DNA of 64,000 nucleotides from Thiohalocapsa sp963704155 (GCA_963704155.1 CAVPHF010000041.1:1-64000); one strand, 5' to 3'; positions 37,919-47,102 are shown, counted from the stretch's first letter. Translations and numbers: made by a program. The notes: generated from the letters alone by a model not told the origin.

Positions 37919-38631
37919 GGCTGGCGCCCTCTAGGCAGTTCGAAGATAAGGGCCGCGGAGCGCACCAGCTTGTCAGTGCCGGGCTCCGTGGAAGGCTCGT
38001 CGATACTGGCGGAGATGACCTGGGTGCCGCCGTGACGAAGACGGATGTTGATCCGCCCATCGCGGCCCGTCATGCCACGTGTACTGCCGTCGTAGGCGAC
38101 TGCGACACCCTCACGCGGTTGCCTCTTCCAGGTCACCTGCAGGCGCAGCTTATCGCCGGGGTGAAGTCGCCGCGGATCATCGCGGCTGACCAATTCCAGC
38201 CCGTCAGACAGCGGACGCTCCAGCGCCGGCATCCAGGTTTCGATCAGCTTCACGCCCTCGATTGCCTGCCAGCTCCGAAGCGCACCCTTGACCTCGTTGC
38301 GCGGCTGGTTCTTCGTGCCGAGCAGGGTCTGCGTCCAATGCCCGGAGTCGGCCTCGACCAGCACCGCCGCACATGGCCCGGAGATGCGCAGCGGATAAAC
38401 CGCTTCGGGTGTCACGCGTTTGGTCCGGCCCGACGCGGTGACACAAAGGACACGCTGAACGATGGCGGAATCATAGGGTACGATCGCCTCGCCCTTGTGC
38501 TGCGAAAAGCGATGACCACGAAAGAGCAGATAATCCGAGCCGTCGGCCTCGAGCCAGTAGTCGTGCGCGGCGGCAGCCGAGGTGAGCAATAGTAGACCGA
38601 CCGCAACGACGGATAGCAAAGGGCGTCTCAT
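37915..38631 (-). CDS. DUF4198 periplasmic protein (nickel-uptake associated)
   Basis: 238 residues: signal peptide (MRRPLLSVVAVGLLLLTSAAA) then 'HDYWLEADGSDYLLFRGHRF', the DUF4198 opening with a mature N-terminal His-Asp that could bind metal. The C-terminal 'LHPGDKLRLQVTWKRQPREGVAVAYDGSTRGMTGRDGRI' part is an Ig-like segment. DUF4198/NikK proteins accompany nickel and cobalt importers. First gene of the four-gene block; a NikR-like palindrome lies 16-42 bases upstream of its start. Confidence 0.75.
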   Translation of the reverse strand: MRRPLLSVVAVGLLLLTSAAAAHDYWLEADGSDYLLFRGHRFSQHKGEAIVPYDSAIVQRVLCVTASGRTKRVTPEAVYPLRISGPCAAVLVEADSGHWTQTLLGTKNQPRNEVKGALRSWQAIEGVKLIETWMPALERPLSDGLELVSRDDPRRLHPGDKLRLQVTWKRQPREGVAVAYDGSTRGMTGRDGRINIRLRHGGTQVISASIDEPSTEPGTDKLVRSAALIFELPRGRQP

Positions 38632-38646
38632 GCGCGACCTCGCCGA

Positions 38647-38673
38647 ATATGACGTTTTTATTTTTCGTCATAC
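38647..38673. promoter_or_regulatory. NikR-like operator
   Basis: ATATGACG (38647-38654), 11-base T-rich spacer, CGTCATAC (38666-38673). The E. coli NikR site is GTATGACG, 12 bases, CGTCATAC, so half-sites match but the spacer is one base shorter. Upstream of a DUF4198-barrel-HupE operon this fits nickel repression; another regulator remains possible because of the spacing. Confidence 0.6.
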
Positions 38674-38836
38674 TAGCCTTGGCGTCGCCGTGAACGCAAC
38701 CCGTTCGTAACGGTCCAGAGGAAACGAGGAATGCGCGAGTTCGAGATGCTAGGCTTTGGCGATGACACCAAGCAATCGATATAGACGCGAAACGGAGCAC
38801 CATGCGATGGGTCCGCCCAAGATCGACAGGAGAACC

Positions 38837-40024
38837 ATGATGCAGACAAGAACAGAGCCTAGTCGTAACCGCGGCGCCGCCGTCGCGGCGCTGGTCGCCG
38901 TGTCGCTGGCCGGCTGCTCGCCGCAGGTCGGCTCGATCGAAGCGAGCGGCGATGTGCCGGAGGCCAGCGGTTGGCGCAGCGAGCTGGTGACAGGCGGACT
39001 GGTCCATCCCTGGTCCATCGCCTGGCTTCCGGACGGCTCGGCGCTGATCACCGAGCGACCGGGCAGACTGCGTCTGCTCAGCGACGATGGCCGGCTCGAC
39101 CCGGAACCGATCAGTGGCCTACCCAAAGTGTGCACCGACTGCGGCCAGGGTGGACTGCTGGATGTCGCACTGCATCCCGACTTCGCGCAAAACCGGCTGG
39201 TCTACCTGACCTTCGCCGAGGGCACCCGCGATGCGAACCGCACTGCACTGGCGAGAGGGCGGCTCGACGGCAAGCGGCTGCGCGATGTCGAGGTGGTCTT
39301 CCGCAATGCCGACAGCAAATCCGGCGGTCAGCACTTCGGTTCGCGCCTGGTCTGGCTCGCCGACAAGACCTTGCTGATGAGTATCGGTGACGGCGGCAAT
39401 CCGCCGACGGCCTTCGACGGCGACGTCATCCGCAAGCAGGCGCAGAACCTCGGCACCCACTTCGGTAAGGTCGTGCGCCTGACCGAGGATGGCGGGACGC
39501 CGCCGGACAATCCCTTTGTCGACGAGCCCGGCGCCAAACCCGAGATCTACAGCTACGGTCACCGGAATATCCAGGGCATGGTGCGCGACGCGGCCAGCGG
39601 GCAAGTCTGGGCCAACGAGCACGGCTCACGCGGCGGCGACGAGCTGAATCGGATCGAGGCCGGCAACAACTACGGCTGGCCCGAGGTCACCTACAGCATG
39701 GAATATTCCGGACCGCGCATCTCAGATGAAACCAGCCGTCCCGGCGTCACCCAGCCGGTTGTGGTGTGGACGCCGTCGAAGGCGCCGAGCGGCTTGGCCG
39801 TCTATACGGGCCCGGAGTTTCCCGCCTGGCAGGGCGACCTGTTCAGCGGCGCACTCAAATTCCAAGAGGTGCGATGGCTCGACCTCGAGGGTGGGCGCAT
39901 CGTCGGCGAACAGAAGCTCAGCATTGGCCAACGCGTGCGCGACGTCCGCCAGGGCCCGGACGGGGGCCTCTACGTATTGACTGATGAGGCAGACGGGCAA
40001 CTACTGCGGATCGTGCCGGATTAA
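38837..40024 (+). CDS. PQQ-dependent sugar dehydrogenase-like lipoprotein
   Basis: 395 residues from ATG 38837, preceded by AGGAGA; the open frame begins 27 codons earlier without support. A lipoprotein signal ends in the lipobox 'SLAGC'. The rest is a six-bladed glucose/sorbosone dehydrogenase (YliI/Gdh-B like) propeller: 'GLVHPWSIAWLPDGSALITERPGRL', 'GGLLDVALHPDFAQNRLVYLTF', 'QHFGSRLVWLADKTLLMSIGDGG', 'SYGHRNIQGMV', 'NEHGSRGGDELNRIEAGNNYGWPEVTY' in parts. It likely oxidises an aldose or similar at the periplasmic face if PQQ is available. Convergent with pabB, with a heptamer array between them. Confidence 0.88.
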   Translation: MMQTRTEPSRNRGAAVAALVAVSLAGCSPQVGSIEASGDVPEASGWRSELVTGGLVHPWSIAWLPDGSALITERPGRLRLLSDDGRLDPEPISGLPKVCTDCGQGGLLDVALHPDFAQNRLVYLTFAEGTRDANRTALARGRLDGKRLRDVEVVFRNADSKSGGQHFGSRLVWLADKTLLMSIGDGGNPPTAFDGDVIRKQAQNLGTHFGKVVRLTEDGGTPPDNPFVDEPGAKPEIYSYGHRNIQGMVRDAASGQVWANEHGSRGGDELNRIEAGNNYGWPEVTYSMEYSGPRISDETSRPGVTQPVVVWTPSKAPSGLAVYTGPEFPAWQGDLFSGALKFQEVRWLDLEGGRIVGEQKLSIGQRVRDVRQGPDGGLYVLTDEADGQLLRIVPD

Positions 40025-40051
40025 GCTGCTTGAGGCCGGAGGAGTTGTTTG

Positions 40052-40124
40052 GATGCCTCAGGTCTAGGTCGACTCAAAGGCTAGAGTAGAGAGAGCACCG
40101 CGTACCGAGCACCGAGGGCTGAGG
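40052..40124. repeat. Heptanucleotide array between the sugar dehydrogenase and pabB
   Basis: Right array: ACCGCGT ACCGAGC ACCGAGG GCTGAGG (40097-40124), ending one base group before the pabB stop. Left flank GCCTCAG GTCTAGG TCGACTC (40053-40073) resembles the reverse complement of the right array. Same style as the arrays at 10.7, 26.0, 44.7, 47.1 and 48.4 kb. Confidence 0.6.
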
Positions 40125-41687
40125 TCAGCCGCCTGGCATTGTGCCCTCGGCTAACGCGGCGGAACTACCGCCGAACTGCGCCACCAACTCCAGCATGGCG
40201 CGCGCCTTGATGGCGATCTCGTCCCACTCGGCCTCGCAGCGCGAGTCGGCCACTAGACCGCCGCCAGCCAAGAAGGTCAGGCGCGCCTCGCCACGCGGCC
40301 CTCCGACAGCCGCGCCCTCGACCGACAAGGTTCGGATGGCGATGTTGCTGTCCATGGCGCCGTCGAAGCCCAGGTAGCCGATACTGCCGCAATAGACGCC
40401 GCGCGCCTCGCCCTCAAGCTCATCAATGATCTGCATGGCCCGCAGTTTGGGCGCACCGGTGATGGAACCGCCCGGAAAGCAGCAGCGCAGCAAGGTCAAG
40501 GCATCGGCATCCGACCGCAGGCGGCCGTTCACCGTGCTGACCAGATGGTGCACGCCGGCGAAGGACTCCACATCGAAGAGACGCGGTACCTGCACGCTGC
40601 CGAGCGCGCAGCAACGGCCGAGGTCGTTCCTCAGCAGGTCCACGATCATGAGGTTCTCGGCGCGGTCCTTGAGGCTTGCAGCAAGCGCGGCGGCCAGCGC
40701 GCGGTCGCGCACTGGGTCACTGTCGCGGCGCATCGTGCCCTTGATCGGATCGGTGGCGACCGCGCCGTCGCGCACCGCCAGGAATCGCTCAGGTGAAGCG
40801 CTCAACACGACCATGCCCGGCGTGTTCAGATAGGCGGCGAAGGGCGCTGGGTTGATCGCGCGCAGGTGCAGGTAGGCTCGCCACGGATCGCCGCGTACCG
40901 GCGCGGAAAAGCGACGCGCCAGGTTAACCTGATAGCAATCTCCGGCCTGGATATAGCGCTGGGCTCGGTCGAAACGCTCGCGGTAGGCGGCGCGATCGAG
41001 ATTGCTGGTCAACTCACCGACGACAGCGAACGGGCCGGGTTCCACCGCTGAGCGAAGCCGCGTGCCTTGTCCGGTGCCGGCCAAGGCCGCCGCGCGCAGC
41101 CGCAGACGGCCCGGATGCCCCTGCGCGCTCAGGCCCGATGCCGCCCAGCCGACCAGCCGCGTGCTCTGCTCGACATGGTCGGTTACCAGCGCCCAGTCAT
41201 AGATGCCAACGGCCATCTGCGGCCGCTCAATAGGCAGCGCGGACCTCAGGCCAAGCCGCTCGAAGCGGCGCGCGAGATCATAACCGTACCAGCCGATGGC
41301 ACCGCCGATGAAGGGCAGCGCAGGGTGCGCCGCCCGAACCGGACCGAGCGCCTCTCGCAAGACGTCGAGCGGGTCGGCATCGCTATGGCGGATTCCGCGG
41401 GCGGAGTGCAAGCGGGTGAGCGGGCCATTGCTGGTGAGCGTGACTCGCGGGAGAGCGACCAGGATATCGAAGCGTCCACCCCCGGCGCCGCCGGCACCGC
41501 TGTCGAGCAACATCGACCAGGGCTCGGCGGCGATCTCGGCAAAGGCCTCGGCACTGTCGCGCCGGTACGGCAAGGATTCGACAAAGAGGCGCGGCGTTTC
41601 GCTGTCGCAGACGGCGGATGACCTCTGTCTACAGGCTGCCGCGGCCCCTGAGCCCCCGGCCGCCTGAGCCCCCGGCGAGGCCGGCAT
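40125..41687 (-). CDS. pabB: Aminodeoxychorismate synthase component I
   Basis: With glutamine amidotransferase PabA it converts chorismate to aminodeoxychorismate for folate. C-terminal chorismate-binding domain: 'QRYIQAGDCYQVNLARRFSAPV', 'SPERFLAVRDGAVATDPIKGTMRR' (the PIKGT motif with catalytic Lys, as in PabB rather than TrpE), 'NLMIVDLLRNDLGRCCALGSV', 'FPGGSITGAPKLRAMQIIDELE' and 'RGVYCGSIGYLGFDG'. ATG 41687 is taken (520 residues); TTG 41708 is also open. The first about 35 residues are Ala/Gly-rich and not conserved, so a later start is possible. It begins 13 bases after glgA. Confidence 0.93.
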   Translation of the reverse strand: MPASPGAQAAGGSGAAAACRQRSSAVCDSETPRLFVESLPYRRDSAEAFAEIAAEPWSMLLDSGAGGAGGGRFDILVALPRVTLTSNGPLTRLHSARGIRHSDADPLDVLREALGPVRAAHPALPFIGGAIGWYGYDLARRFERLGLRSALPIERPQMAVGIYDWALVTDHVEQSTRLVGWAASGLSAQGHPGRLRLRAAALAGTGQGTRLRSAVEPGPFAVVGELTSNLDRAAYRERFDRAQRYIQAGDCYQVNLARRFSAPVRGDPWRAYLHLRAINPAPFAAYLNTPGMVVLSASPERFLAVRDGAVATDPIKGTMRRDSDPVRDRALAAALAASLKDRAENLMIVDLLRNDLGRCCALGSVQVPRLFDVESFAGVHHLVSTVNGRLRSDADALTLLRCCFPGGSITGAPKLRAMQIIDELEGEARGVYCGSIGYLGFDGAMDSNIAIRTLSVEGAAVGGPRGEARLTFLAGGGLVADSRCEAEWDEIAIKARAMLELVAQFGGSSAALAEGTMPGG

Positions 41688-41700
41688 CGGCCAGGACTCG

Positions 41701-43170
41701 CTAGCCAACGCGAATGTGCTGGTAGATGTCGAGATAACGCTGCGCCGGCCGGCCCCAGGAATTGTCCATGCGCATGCCGTTCAGGCGCAGCTGGCGGAAG
41801 TAGTCCGGGTGTTGCTTCCAGAGACCGATCGCGCGCCCAAGGGCGGACTCCAGTCCGGCATAGGTCGGATCATCGAAGACGTAGCCATTGCGCTCGGCGA
41901 ACGGGCGATCGCTGTAATTTGCGTCGAACACCGTGTCGGCCAGACCGCCGACCCGCCGCGCCACCGGCACACAGCCATACTTCATAGCAATCATCTGCGT
42001 CAGCCCGCAGGGCTCATAGAGGCTGGGGATCAGGATGAGGTCGGCGCCTGCATAGATCAGGTGTGCCAATTCCTCGTCGTAACCCACCTCTAGATGGCAG
42101 TCGGCGTTGCCATCCATGTCTTGCTGGATACGCTCAAAGTCGGCATGCACGGCGGGGTCCATCGCGCTGCCCAGCAGCACGACCTGGCAGCCCTGCTCCA
42201 GTGCGTAGAAGATGCCGTGACGAATCAATTCAACGCCCTTTTGCCGCTCAAGCCGGGTAACGACGGCGACCAGCGGCTTGCGCGTGTCCGCAAGGCCGGT
42301 GCGCTCGCGCAGCGCAACCCGGCAGTCCGCCTTTCGCTCCAGGTCATCCGGACCAAAGTGACAGGGGATCAGCGGGTCGGTCAGCGGGTTCCAGGTCGCG
42401 TAATCGATGCCGTTCAATACACCGCCGAACTTGTGGTCGTGACGCCGCAGCACCTCTTGCAGACCGACGCCTTGCTCGGTGTGCTGGATCTCCCAAGCGT
42501 AGCGCGGCGATACCGTGGTGACGAAGTTCGAGAACACGATCCCGCCCTTCAGCAGGTTGACCTCATTGGGATTGCCCGCGTCCTGGAGCCGGTCCGGGGT
42601 CATCAACCGGCTCACGTCGAGACCGTTCATGTGCAGCACTTGGGGGCCCGTCCACCCCTGATAGCCAAGGTTATGCAGCGAGAAGCAAACCCGTGTAGCG
42701 TCCATGCCGAGCCGGGCATAGATCTCGAACAACAAGACAGGTATCAGACCCGTCTGCCAGTCGTTGCAATGGATGATGTCCGGGCGCCTGCCGCTCTTGA
42801 ACAGAAATTCCATCAATGCCCGCGAAAAGAACGCAAAGCGCTCGTGATCATCGGACTCGCCGTAGATCCGCCCACGGTTGAAGAACGCATGCTCGGAATG
42901 CGATTCGATGAAGAAGCAGCTCAGACCATCGACCTCGCCATGCTCAACGTCGCAACGGATCTGGCGGTCATAAAACGGCACCCACAGATCCGTGAATACC
43001 CTTTGCAAGCCTTGCACATGGTCGAGGCGCATGCTGTCGTACTTGGGCAGAACGATCTCCACCGATTGACCGCGAAGCGCCAGCTCGCGCGATAGGCCGT
43101 GCGCGAAGTCGCCGAGTCCACCGGCCTTGGCAACGGGTGCACACTCTGGGCTGGCCATGATGATCTGCAT
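41701..43170 (-). CDS. glgA: Glycogen synthase (ADP-glucose type)
   Basis: Extends alpha-1,4-glucan chains using ADP-glucose. 489 residues from ATG 43170 (MQIIMASPECAPVAKAGGLGD, containing the KxGGL motif); ten extra codons upstream are open. GT5 features: 'HCNDWQTGLIPVLL', 'CFSLHNLGYQGWTGP', 'GVLNGIDYATWNP', 'VVTRLERQKGVELI', and 'IPSLYEPCGLTQMIAMKYGCVPVARRVGGLADTV' in parts with the C-terminal Glu site. Adjacent upstream is a DUF4912-like gene; downstream pabB may be co-transcribed. Confidence 0.95.
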   Translation of the reverse strand: MQIIMASPECAPVAKAGGLGDFAHGLSRELALRGQSVEIVLPKYDSMRLDHVQGLQRVFTDLWVPFYDRQIRCDVEHGEVDGLSCFFIESHSEHAFFNRGRIYGESDDHERFAFFSRALMEFLFKSGRRPDIIHCNDWQTGLIPVLLFEIYARLGMDATRVCFSLHNLGYQGWTGPQVLHMNGLDVSRLMTPDRLQDAGNPNEVNLLKGGIVFSNFVTTVSPRYAWEIQHTEQGVGLQEVLRRHDHKFGGVLNGIDYATWNPLTDPLIPCHFGPDDLERKADCRVALRERTGLADTRKPLVAVVTRLERQKGVELIRHGIFYALEQGCQVVLLGSAMDPAVHADFERIQQDMDGNADCHLEVGYDEELAHLIYAGADLILIPSLYEPCGLTQMIAMKYGCVPVARRVGGLADTVFDANYSDRPFAERNGYVFDDPTYAGLESALGRAIGLWKQHPDYFRQLRLNGMRMDNSWGRPAQRYLDIYQHIRVG

Positions 43171-43316
43171 GCAGCTATCCTGGATTGGATGTCTAGTCAA
43201 TTGAGTGCTGCCGAGCCTCGACGGACGGTCCGGGCACCGCGGCTACTGGGATACCGGCTTAGCCATTTGCTTGAATCCATTCTCTGGGCTCTGCTCGGAC
43301 CGCAGCGGGAACCGGC

Positions 43317-44411
43317 TCAGATGTCGGACTCGCCATCTTCGCGCTCGCGGGCGACCACCGGCAGTTCGGGCAAGCCAGATAACAAGGTCATGACCAAGTC
43401 CGGATCATCGATTGGCAGTCGAAAAACAAAGCGCCCGCCGCTGCCGATCTGATACCGATGGCCGCCGAGGTCCAGAAACGCGCCCGGTGCGCCGCTTCCG
43501 GAAACCACCAGTTCGGCATGGATCTCGGCACCGTCATCCGCGTGCGCACGACGTATCGGTCCGCTGCCGGCCCGAATTCGACCAGACGGCCCATCGATTC
43601 CCGGGGCCTCCACGACGCCATCGGCTCCATCGACCTCATGGCCAATTGCCTGCTCGACCGTCGTCGGCACAGTCGTGTCCCCGCTGCTCACAGGGTCCGG
43701 CATCCGATCGAATTGGCCCTCCGAACCGATGCCGGCGTCGACCCGATCGAATACAGATTGGTCCGAAGCTTGATCCGCCAGGGCACGAAAGGCCTCTAGG
43801 CGGGGTTCTACTCGGCCGATCACATCCGCGGCCGGGCGAGCCTGACGCACGTCCATCGCGGGTAACAGTGGCGGCTCGACATCCGCTGTCGGCGACGCAT
43901 GCAGAAAAGCAGCCCCAACCGGTCTGGCCGCCTGCAGGCGATTGGAGCGCGCCACGAGCACCCAACCGCCAGTGGGACTGATCAAGCCGATCTCCGCCAT
44001 CAGCAATCCTTCGCCGCCTTGATCATAGCGTGCGACACCATCAGCCCCGGCCTCGTCCGCCGGCAAGGGCGCGTCGGCAATCATCAGGGCCTTGCCGCCA
44101 TCATCCACTTTCAGCAGGCGTAATTGCGCCATCGGCGACGCTGCGTTGCCAAAGACCGCCCGGGCGTGCTCGAGTGCCTCGGGTTGCAGGTGCCAGCGTA
44201 GATCCAGACCGCCGCTTTCCGTTTGGTACAGCACGAAACGGGTAACGTCCGAGGTTTCCGGAAACGCCCTCGAGTCCGGCTCGCCGGTCGCTGCGATCAG
44301 CGTCCGATCATTTGGCGGCTCGGCCAGCGAATCGCCAGACAGGTTCTCTACGTCCGGCACAGGCACCGGACCCCGCTCAATCGGCACGCCCGCACCCCCA
44401 TCCCGCGGCAT
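43317..44411 (-). CDS. DUF4912-like protein of the glycogen cluster
   Basis: 364 residues; ATG 44411 is the first in frame after a stop, so the start is fixed unless non-ATG. N-terminal domain about 55-165 ('RFVLYQTESGGLDLRWHLQPEALEHARAVFG', 'MAQLRLLKVD', 'AEIGLISPTGGWVLVARSNRL') looks like DUF4912, a domain often beside glucan metabolism genes. The middle is low-complexity Asp/Val/Pro-rich; the C-terminal about 80 residues repeat a beta-type pattern ('AELVVSGSGAPGAFLDLGGHRYQIGSGGRFVFRLPI'). No signal peptide. Upstream of glgA with a 146-base gap. Function unknown; family call tentative. Confidence 0.5.
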   Translation of the reverse strand: MPRDGGAGVPIERGPVPVPDVENLSGDSLAEPPNDRTLIAATGEPDSRAFPETSDVTRFVLYQTESGGLDLRWHLQPEALEHARAVFGNAASPMAQLRLLKVDDGGKALMIADAPLPADEAGADGVARYDQGGEGLLMAEIGLISPTGGWVLVARSNRLQAARPVGAAFLHASPTADVEPPLLPAMDVRQARPAADVIGRVEPRLEAFRALADQASDQSVFDRVDAGIGSEGQFDRMPDPVSSGDTTVPTTVEQAIGHEVDGADGVVEAPGIDGPSGRIRAGSGPIRRAHADDGAEIHAELVVSGSGAPGAFLDLGGHRYQIGSGGRFVFRLPIDDPDLVMTLLSGLPELPVVAREREDGESDI

Positions 44412-44694
44412 CCGCGGACGGCTTGCTCAATATCGACTCCCGGGTGAATGCGGCAAGACAGTGGTCGCGATCATCGAATCGGTAACAAACGGCGGACAAG
44501 CCTGTAATTGTGCCTGATCATATGGGGAAAAGACCATCGGCGCGGCACCGACAGTGCGGCCAAAGCCGTTTGTTCGGTCCAGCCCCGACGGTCGCAGCAG
44601 CAAGCTCACACGGGTGGCATGGCGGCTGTCGATGGAAACGCCGAGCCGCCATCGCGGACGCCGGCTCCCGGCGGATAACGCCGGCCGGGCCATT
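44412..44694. other. Gap between the DUF4912-like gene and ppk2
   Basis: About 280 bases before the heptamer arrays, with no supported gene. The short minus-strand open frame at 44427-44693 has no ribosome binding site or family resemblance. Confidence 0.35.
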
Positions 44695-44768
44695 AGAGCC
44701 GCTAGGCGCTAGGAGCCATGCCTGCCAATTGCCCTTCCTAGCCGCTAGCCGCTAGCCGCTAAACCGTA
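44695..44768. repeat. Heptanucleotide arrays at the 3' end of ppk2
   Basis: Left: AGAGCCG CTAGGCG CTAGGAG (from 44695). Right: TTCCTAG CCGCTAG CCGCTAG CCGCTAA (44735-44762), then ACCGTAA. The two face each other in inverted orientation, and the right array includes the ppk2 stop codon (TAG on the minus strand, 44759-44761). Confidence 0.75.
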
Positions 44769-45724
44769 AATCGACCCTCGCGGAGCATCTGCGCTTCCAT
44801 GATCTCGAGCTCGCGTGCACCGGACACCACAACCTGCGGATCGGGGACAAAGTCAAGCCCCGGGTCCAGGCGGTCATATGGCACGGCGTTGAGAATGACC
44901 TTAATCGCGTTCAATCGCGCCTTCATCTTGTTGTTGGAGCGGATGATGGTCCAGGGCGCCCAGGAGGTATGGGTCCGGCGCAACATCTCGTATTTCTGGT
45001 GCGTGAAGTCGTCCCATCGGTCCTGTGCCTGCACATCGATCTCGGAGAGTTTCCATTGGCGCAGCGTATCGGTCTTACGGCGATCGAATCGTCTCGCCTG
45101 CTCGTCCTTGGTGACACTGAAGTAGAGCTTGACGAGAATCGTGCCTTGCCGAACAAGGTCCTTTTCGAAGCCCGTAACGCCATACATGAAGTTGTCATAC
45201 TCTTCCTGCGTGCAGAAGCCGAACACGGGCTCCACCATGGCGCGGTTGTACCAGCTGCGGTCGAACAAGACCTGCTCACCCCCGTGCGGGAACTGCTCGA
45301 CATAGCGCTGAAAGAACCATTGGGTGCGCTGGTGCTCCGTAGGCCGACCAAGCGCGACGACGCGATAGTGCTTTTCATTCATGTAGCGCGTGACGCGACG
45401 AATCGTCCCGCCCTTGCCGGCGGCATCGCGCCCCTCGAACAGAATGATCATGCGCTTCTTAGTCGCCTCCAGGTGCTTCTGCATCCGGATCAACTCCGCC
45501 TGAAACGGCTTCAACGCCTGCTCGGCACGACGCTTGATCACGGCGCCGCGCGTCTCCTTCTTGACCTTCGCCAGCCGGCTGCGCATCTCGACATGTTCGG
45601 TCAGCAGTTGCTCCAGCGGCATGCGCTTGCCGTCTACCTGGACCCATTGGTCTGCCTGTTCTTCCGGGCCTTCCGCCCCTGATCGGTCGACCGACGCCTG
45701 GATGCGCTCTTGATCCGATGCCAT
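44759..45724 (-). CDS. ppk2: Polyphosphate kinase 2
   Basis: Transfers phosphate between polyphosphate and nucleotides, mainly making NTP/NDP from polyP. 321 residues from ATG 45724 (MASDQERIQAS); the open frame extends 103 codons upstream in MFS-gene antisense context and is not credible. Walker A 'LFEGRDAAGKGGTIRR' (about 96-110), 'MNEKHYRVVALGRPTEHQRTQWFFQRYVEQFP' in parts, lid/Walker B 'VLFDRSWYNRAMVEPVFGF', 'LVKLYFSVTKDEQARRF', 'PWTIIRSNNKMKARLNAI'. Single-domain class. Related to the CHAD gene 8 kb away through polyP metabolism. Confidence 0.94.
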   Translation of the reverse strand: MASDQERIQASVDRSGAEGPEEQADQWVQVDGKRMPLEQLLTEHVEMRSRLAKVKKETRGAVIKRRAEQALKPFQAELIRMQKHLEATKKRMIILFEGRDAAGKGGTIRRVTRYMNEKHYRVVALGRPTEHQRTQWFFQRYVEQFPHGGEQVLFDRSWYNRAMVEPVFGFCTQEEYDNFMYGVTGFEKDLVRQGTILVKLYFSVTKDEQARRFDRRKTDTLRQWKLSEIDVQAQDRWDDFTHQKYEMLRRTHTSWAPWTIIRSNNKMKARLNAIKVILNAVPYDRLDPGLDFVPDPQVVVSGARELEIMEAQMLREGRFTV

Positions 45725-45800
45725 AAGTACCGCTCTCCGATAGGTTTGTTGCCCTGCGCATCGTACCACGGCAGGCATGCGCCGCCGGCAGCAGCAGAGC

Positions 45801-46961
45801 TCAGAATTGGCGGCCGCGGTCGACCTGGCGATAAACCGCGATCCAGCCCAAGGCCGCGGCTGCGGCGGCCGTAACGAAGGTTGCAGTGGCCCCGGCGCTC
45901 GACCAGAGCGCACCGCTGACCAGACTGCCGGCGGCCCCGCCGACACCGAAGCCAACGCTGTTGTACAGTGCCTGTCCACGCCCCTGGGTGCGGCCGGGGA
46001 AGTAATGGTGCGCCAAGTGGATGGCGGCGGCATGAAAGCTGCCGAAGCTCGCCGCGTGCAGGCTTTGCGCCAGGATCTGAACCGCGGGCAGCTTGATAAA
46101 GAACCCGATCAGCAGCCAGCGAACCACCGCCAAGGCGAGGCTGATCAGCAGCATCCGACGGGCACCGAAGCGCTCGAGCAGCCAATGCATGCGCAGAAAG
46201 ACAATGACCTCGATCGTGACACCCAGTGCCCATAAGGCGCCGACAGCGGTGCTGCTGTAGCCGTTGGACTCCAGATAGATCGAATAGAAGGCGTAATAGG
46301 CGCCATGGCTCGCCTGCATCAGCAGACAGGCGACGAGGAAGTAGATGATCTCCGGGCGGCGGAGCAGACCGCGCAGCGAGAGCTGGACCGGATGCGTGCC
46401 GTCCTGGTCGCGGTCAGGGATCAGCAGACAGCTCACCCAAACGCCAACGAACAGCACCAGCACCACGGCGGGAACGACCTGCCTGCCGGACGGTCCGGCG
46501 CCATCGCTGGCCTGGTCGAGCCACCAGCCGATAATGCCGACGCTCAAAATGAATCCGACGCTGCCCCAGACCCGCACGCTGGCATAGCGGTTGGCGCGTG
46601 CGCCAAGGTGATTGAAGGTCACCGACTCCATCAGCGGCAGCGGCGCATTCCAGAAAAAGCTGAACGCCGCCATTACCAGCGCCATGGACCAGAACCCCTC
46701 GGCCCAGAACACGCCGGCGAAACAGACAACGGCCAACGCCGAGCCCAGACGCACAATCGGCATACGTCGGCCGGCACGGTCGGCGAGCAGGCCCCAAACG
46801 TTGGGCGCGACGATCTTGGTGCCCATCAAGATGGCCATCAGCACCCCGATAGCGGCCGGCGCGAAGCCCCGCTCCAACAGGTAGGGCCCCCAGAACGGCA
46901 CCAACGCACCGAGCGCGCCGAAATGGAAGAAGTAGTAGCTGGAGAGTCGAGCGTAGGGCAT
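45801..46961 (-). CDS. MFS transporter, HcaT/nucleoside-symporter type
   Basis: 386 residues, 12 predicted membrane segments. N-terminus 'MPYARLSSYYFFHFGALGALVPFWGPYLLERGF' with 'LMGTKIVAPNVWGLLADRAGRRMPIVRLGS' matches the MFS_1-like group that includes HcaT. Other marks: 'RYASVRVWGSVGFILSVGIIG' and 'FGSFHAAAIHLAHHYFPGRTQGRGQALYNSVGFGVGGAAGSLVSG' in parts. Substrate not inferable. It ends 77 bases before ppk2 begins and may be co-transcribed with it. Confidence 0.85.
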   Translation of the reverse strand: MPYARLSSYYFFHFGALGALVPFWGPYLLERGFAPAAIGVLMAILMGTKIVAPNVWGLLADRAGRRMPIVRLGSALAVVCFAGVFWAEGFWSMALVMAAFSFFWNAPLPLMESVTFNHLGARANRYASVRVWGSVGFILSVGIIGWWLDQASDGAGPSGRQVVPAVVLVLFVGVWVSCLLIPDRDQDGTHPVQLSLRGLLRRPEIIYFLVACLLMQASHGAYYAFYSIYLESNGYSSTAVGALWALGVTIEVIVFLRMHWLLERFGARRMLLISLALAVVRWLLIGFFIKLPAVQILAQSLHAASFGSFHAAAIHLAHHYFPGRTQGRGQALYNSVGFGVGGAAGSLVSGALWSSAGATATFVTAAAAAALGWIAVYRQVDRGRQF

Positions 46962-47038
46962 TGATCATCTCAACGAGACTAGGCCGCTGACCGACGAGCG
47001 CGGGGGCTGGTCGCTGGAATGTCGCGGCCAACACGAGA

Positions 47039-47102
47039 ACCAGGAGCTAGGAGCCGGTGGAGGGTGCGCAACCTCGACCCTCGGCGCTAGGCACTCGGCC
47101 CT
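47039..47102. repeat. Heptanucleotide arrays between aroC and the MFS gene
   Basis: Left: ACCAGGA GCTAGGA GCCGGTG GAGGGTG (47039-47066). Right: CGACCCT CGGCGCT AGGCACT CGGCCCT (47075-47102). The right array read on the other strand (AGGGCCG AGTGCCT AGCGCCG AGGGTCG) resembles the left, so they face each other. No gene lies in this 251-base gap. Confidence 0.7.

Noticed and set aside
45725..46033. 103-residue N-terminal extension of PPK2
   Set aside because: It lies antisense-free but out of frame with the MFS gene end, is Pro/Arg-rich, and PPK2 family proteins start near the chosen ATG.
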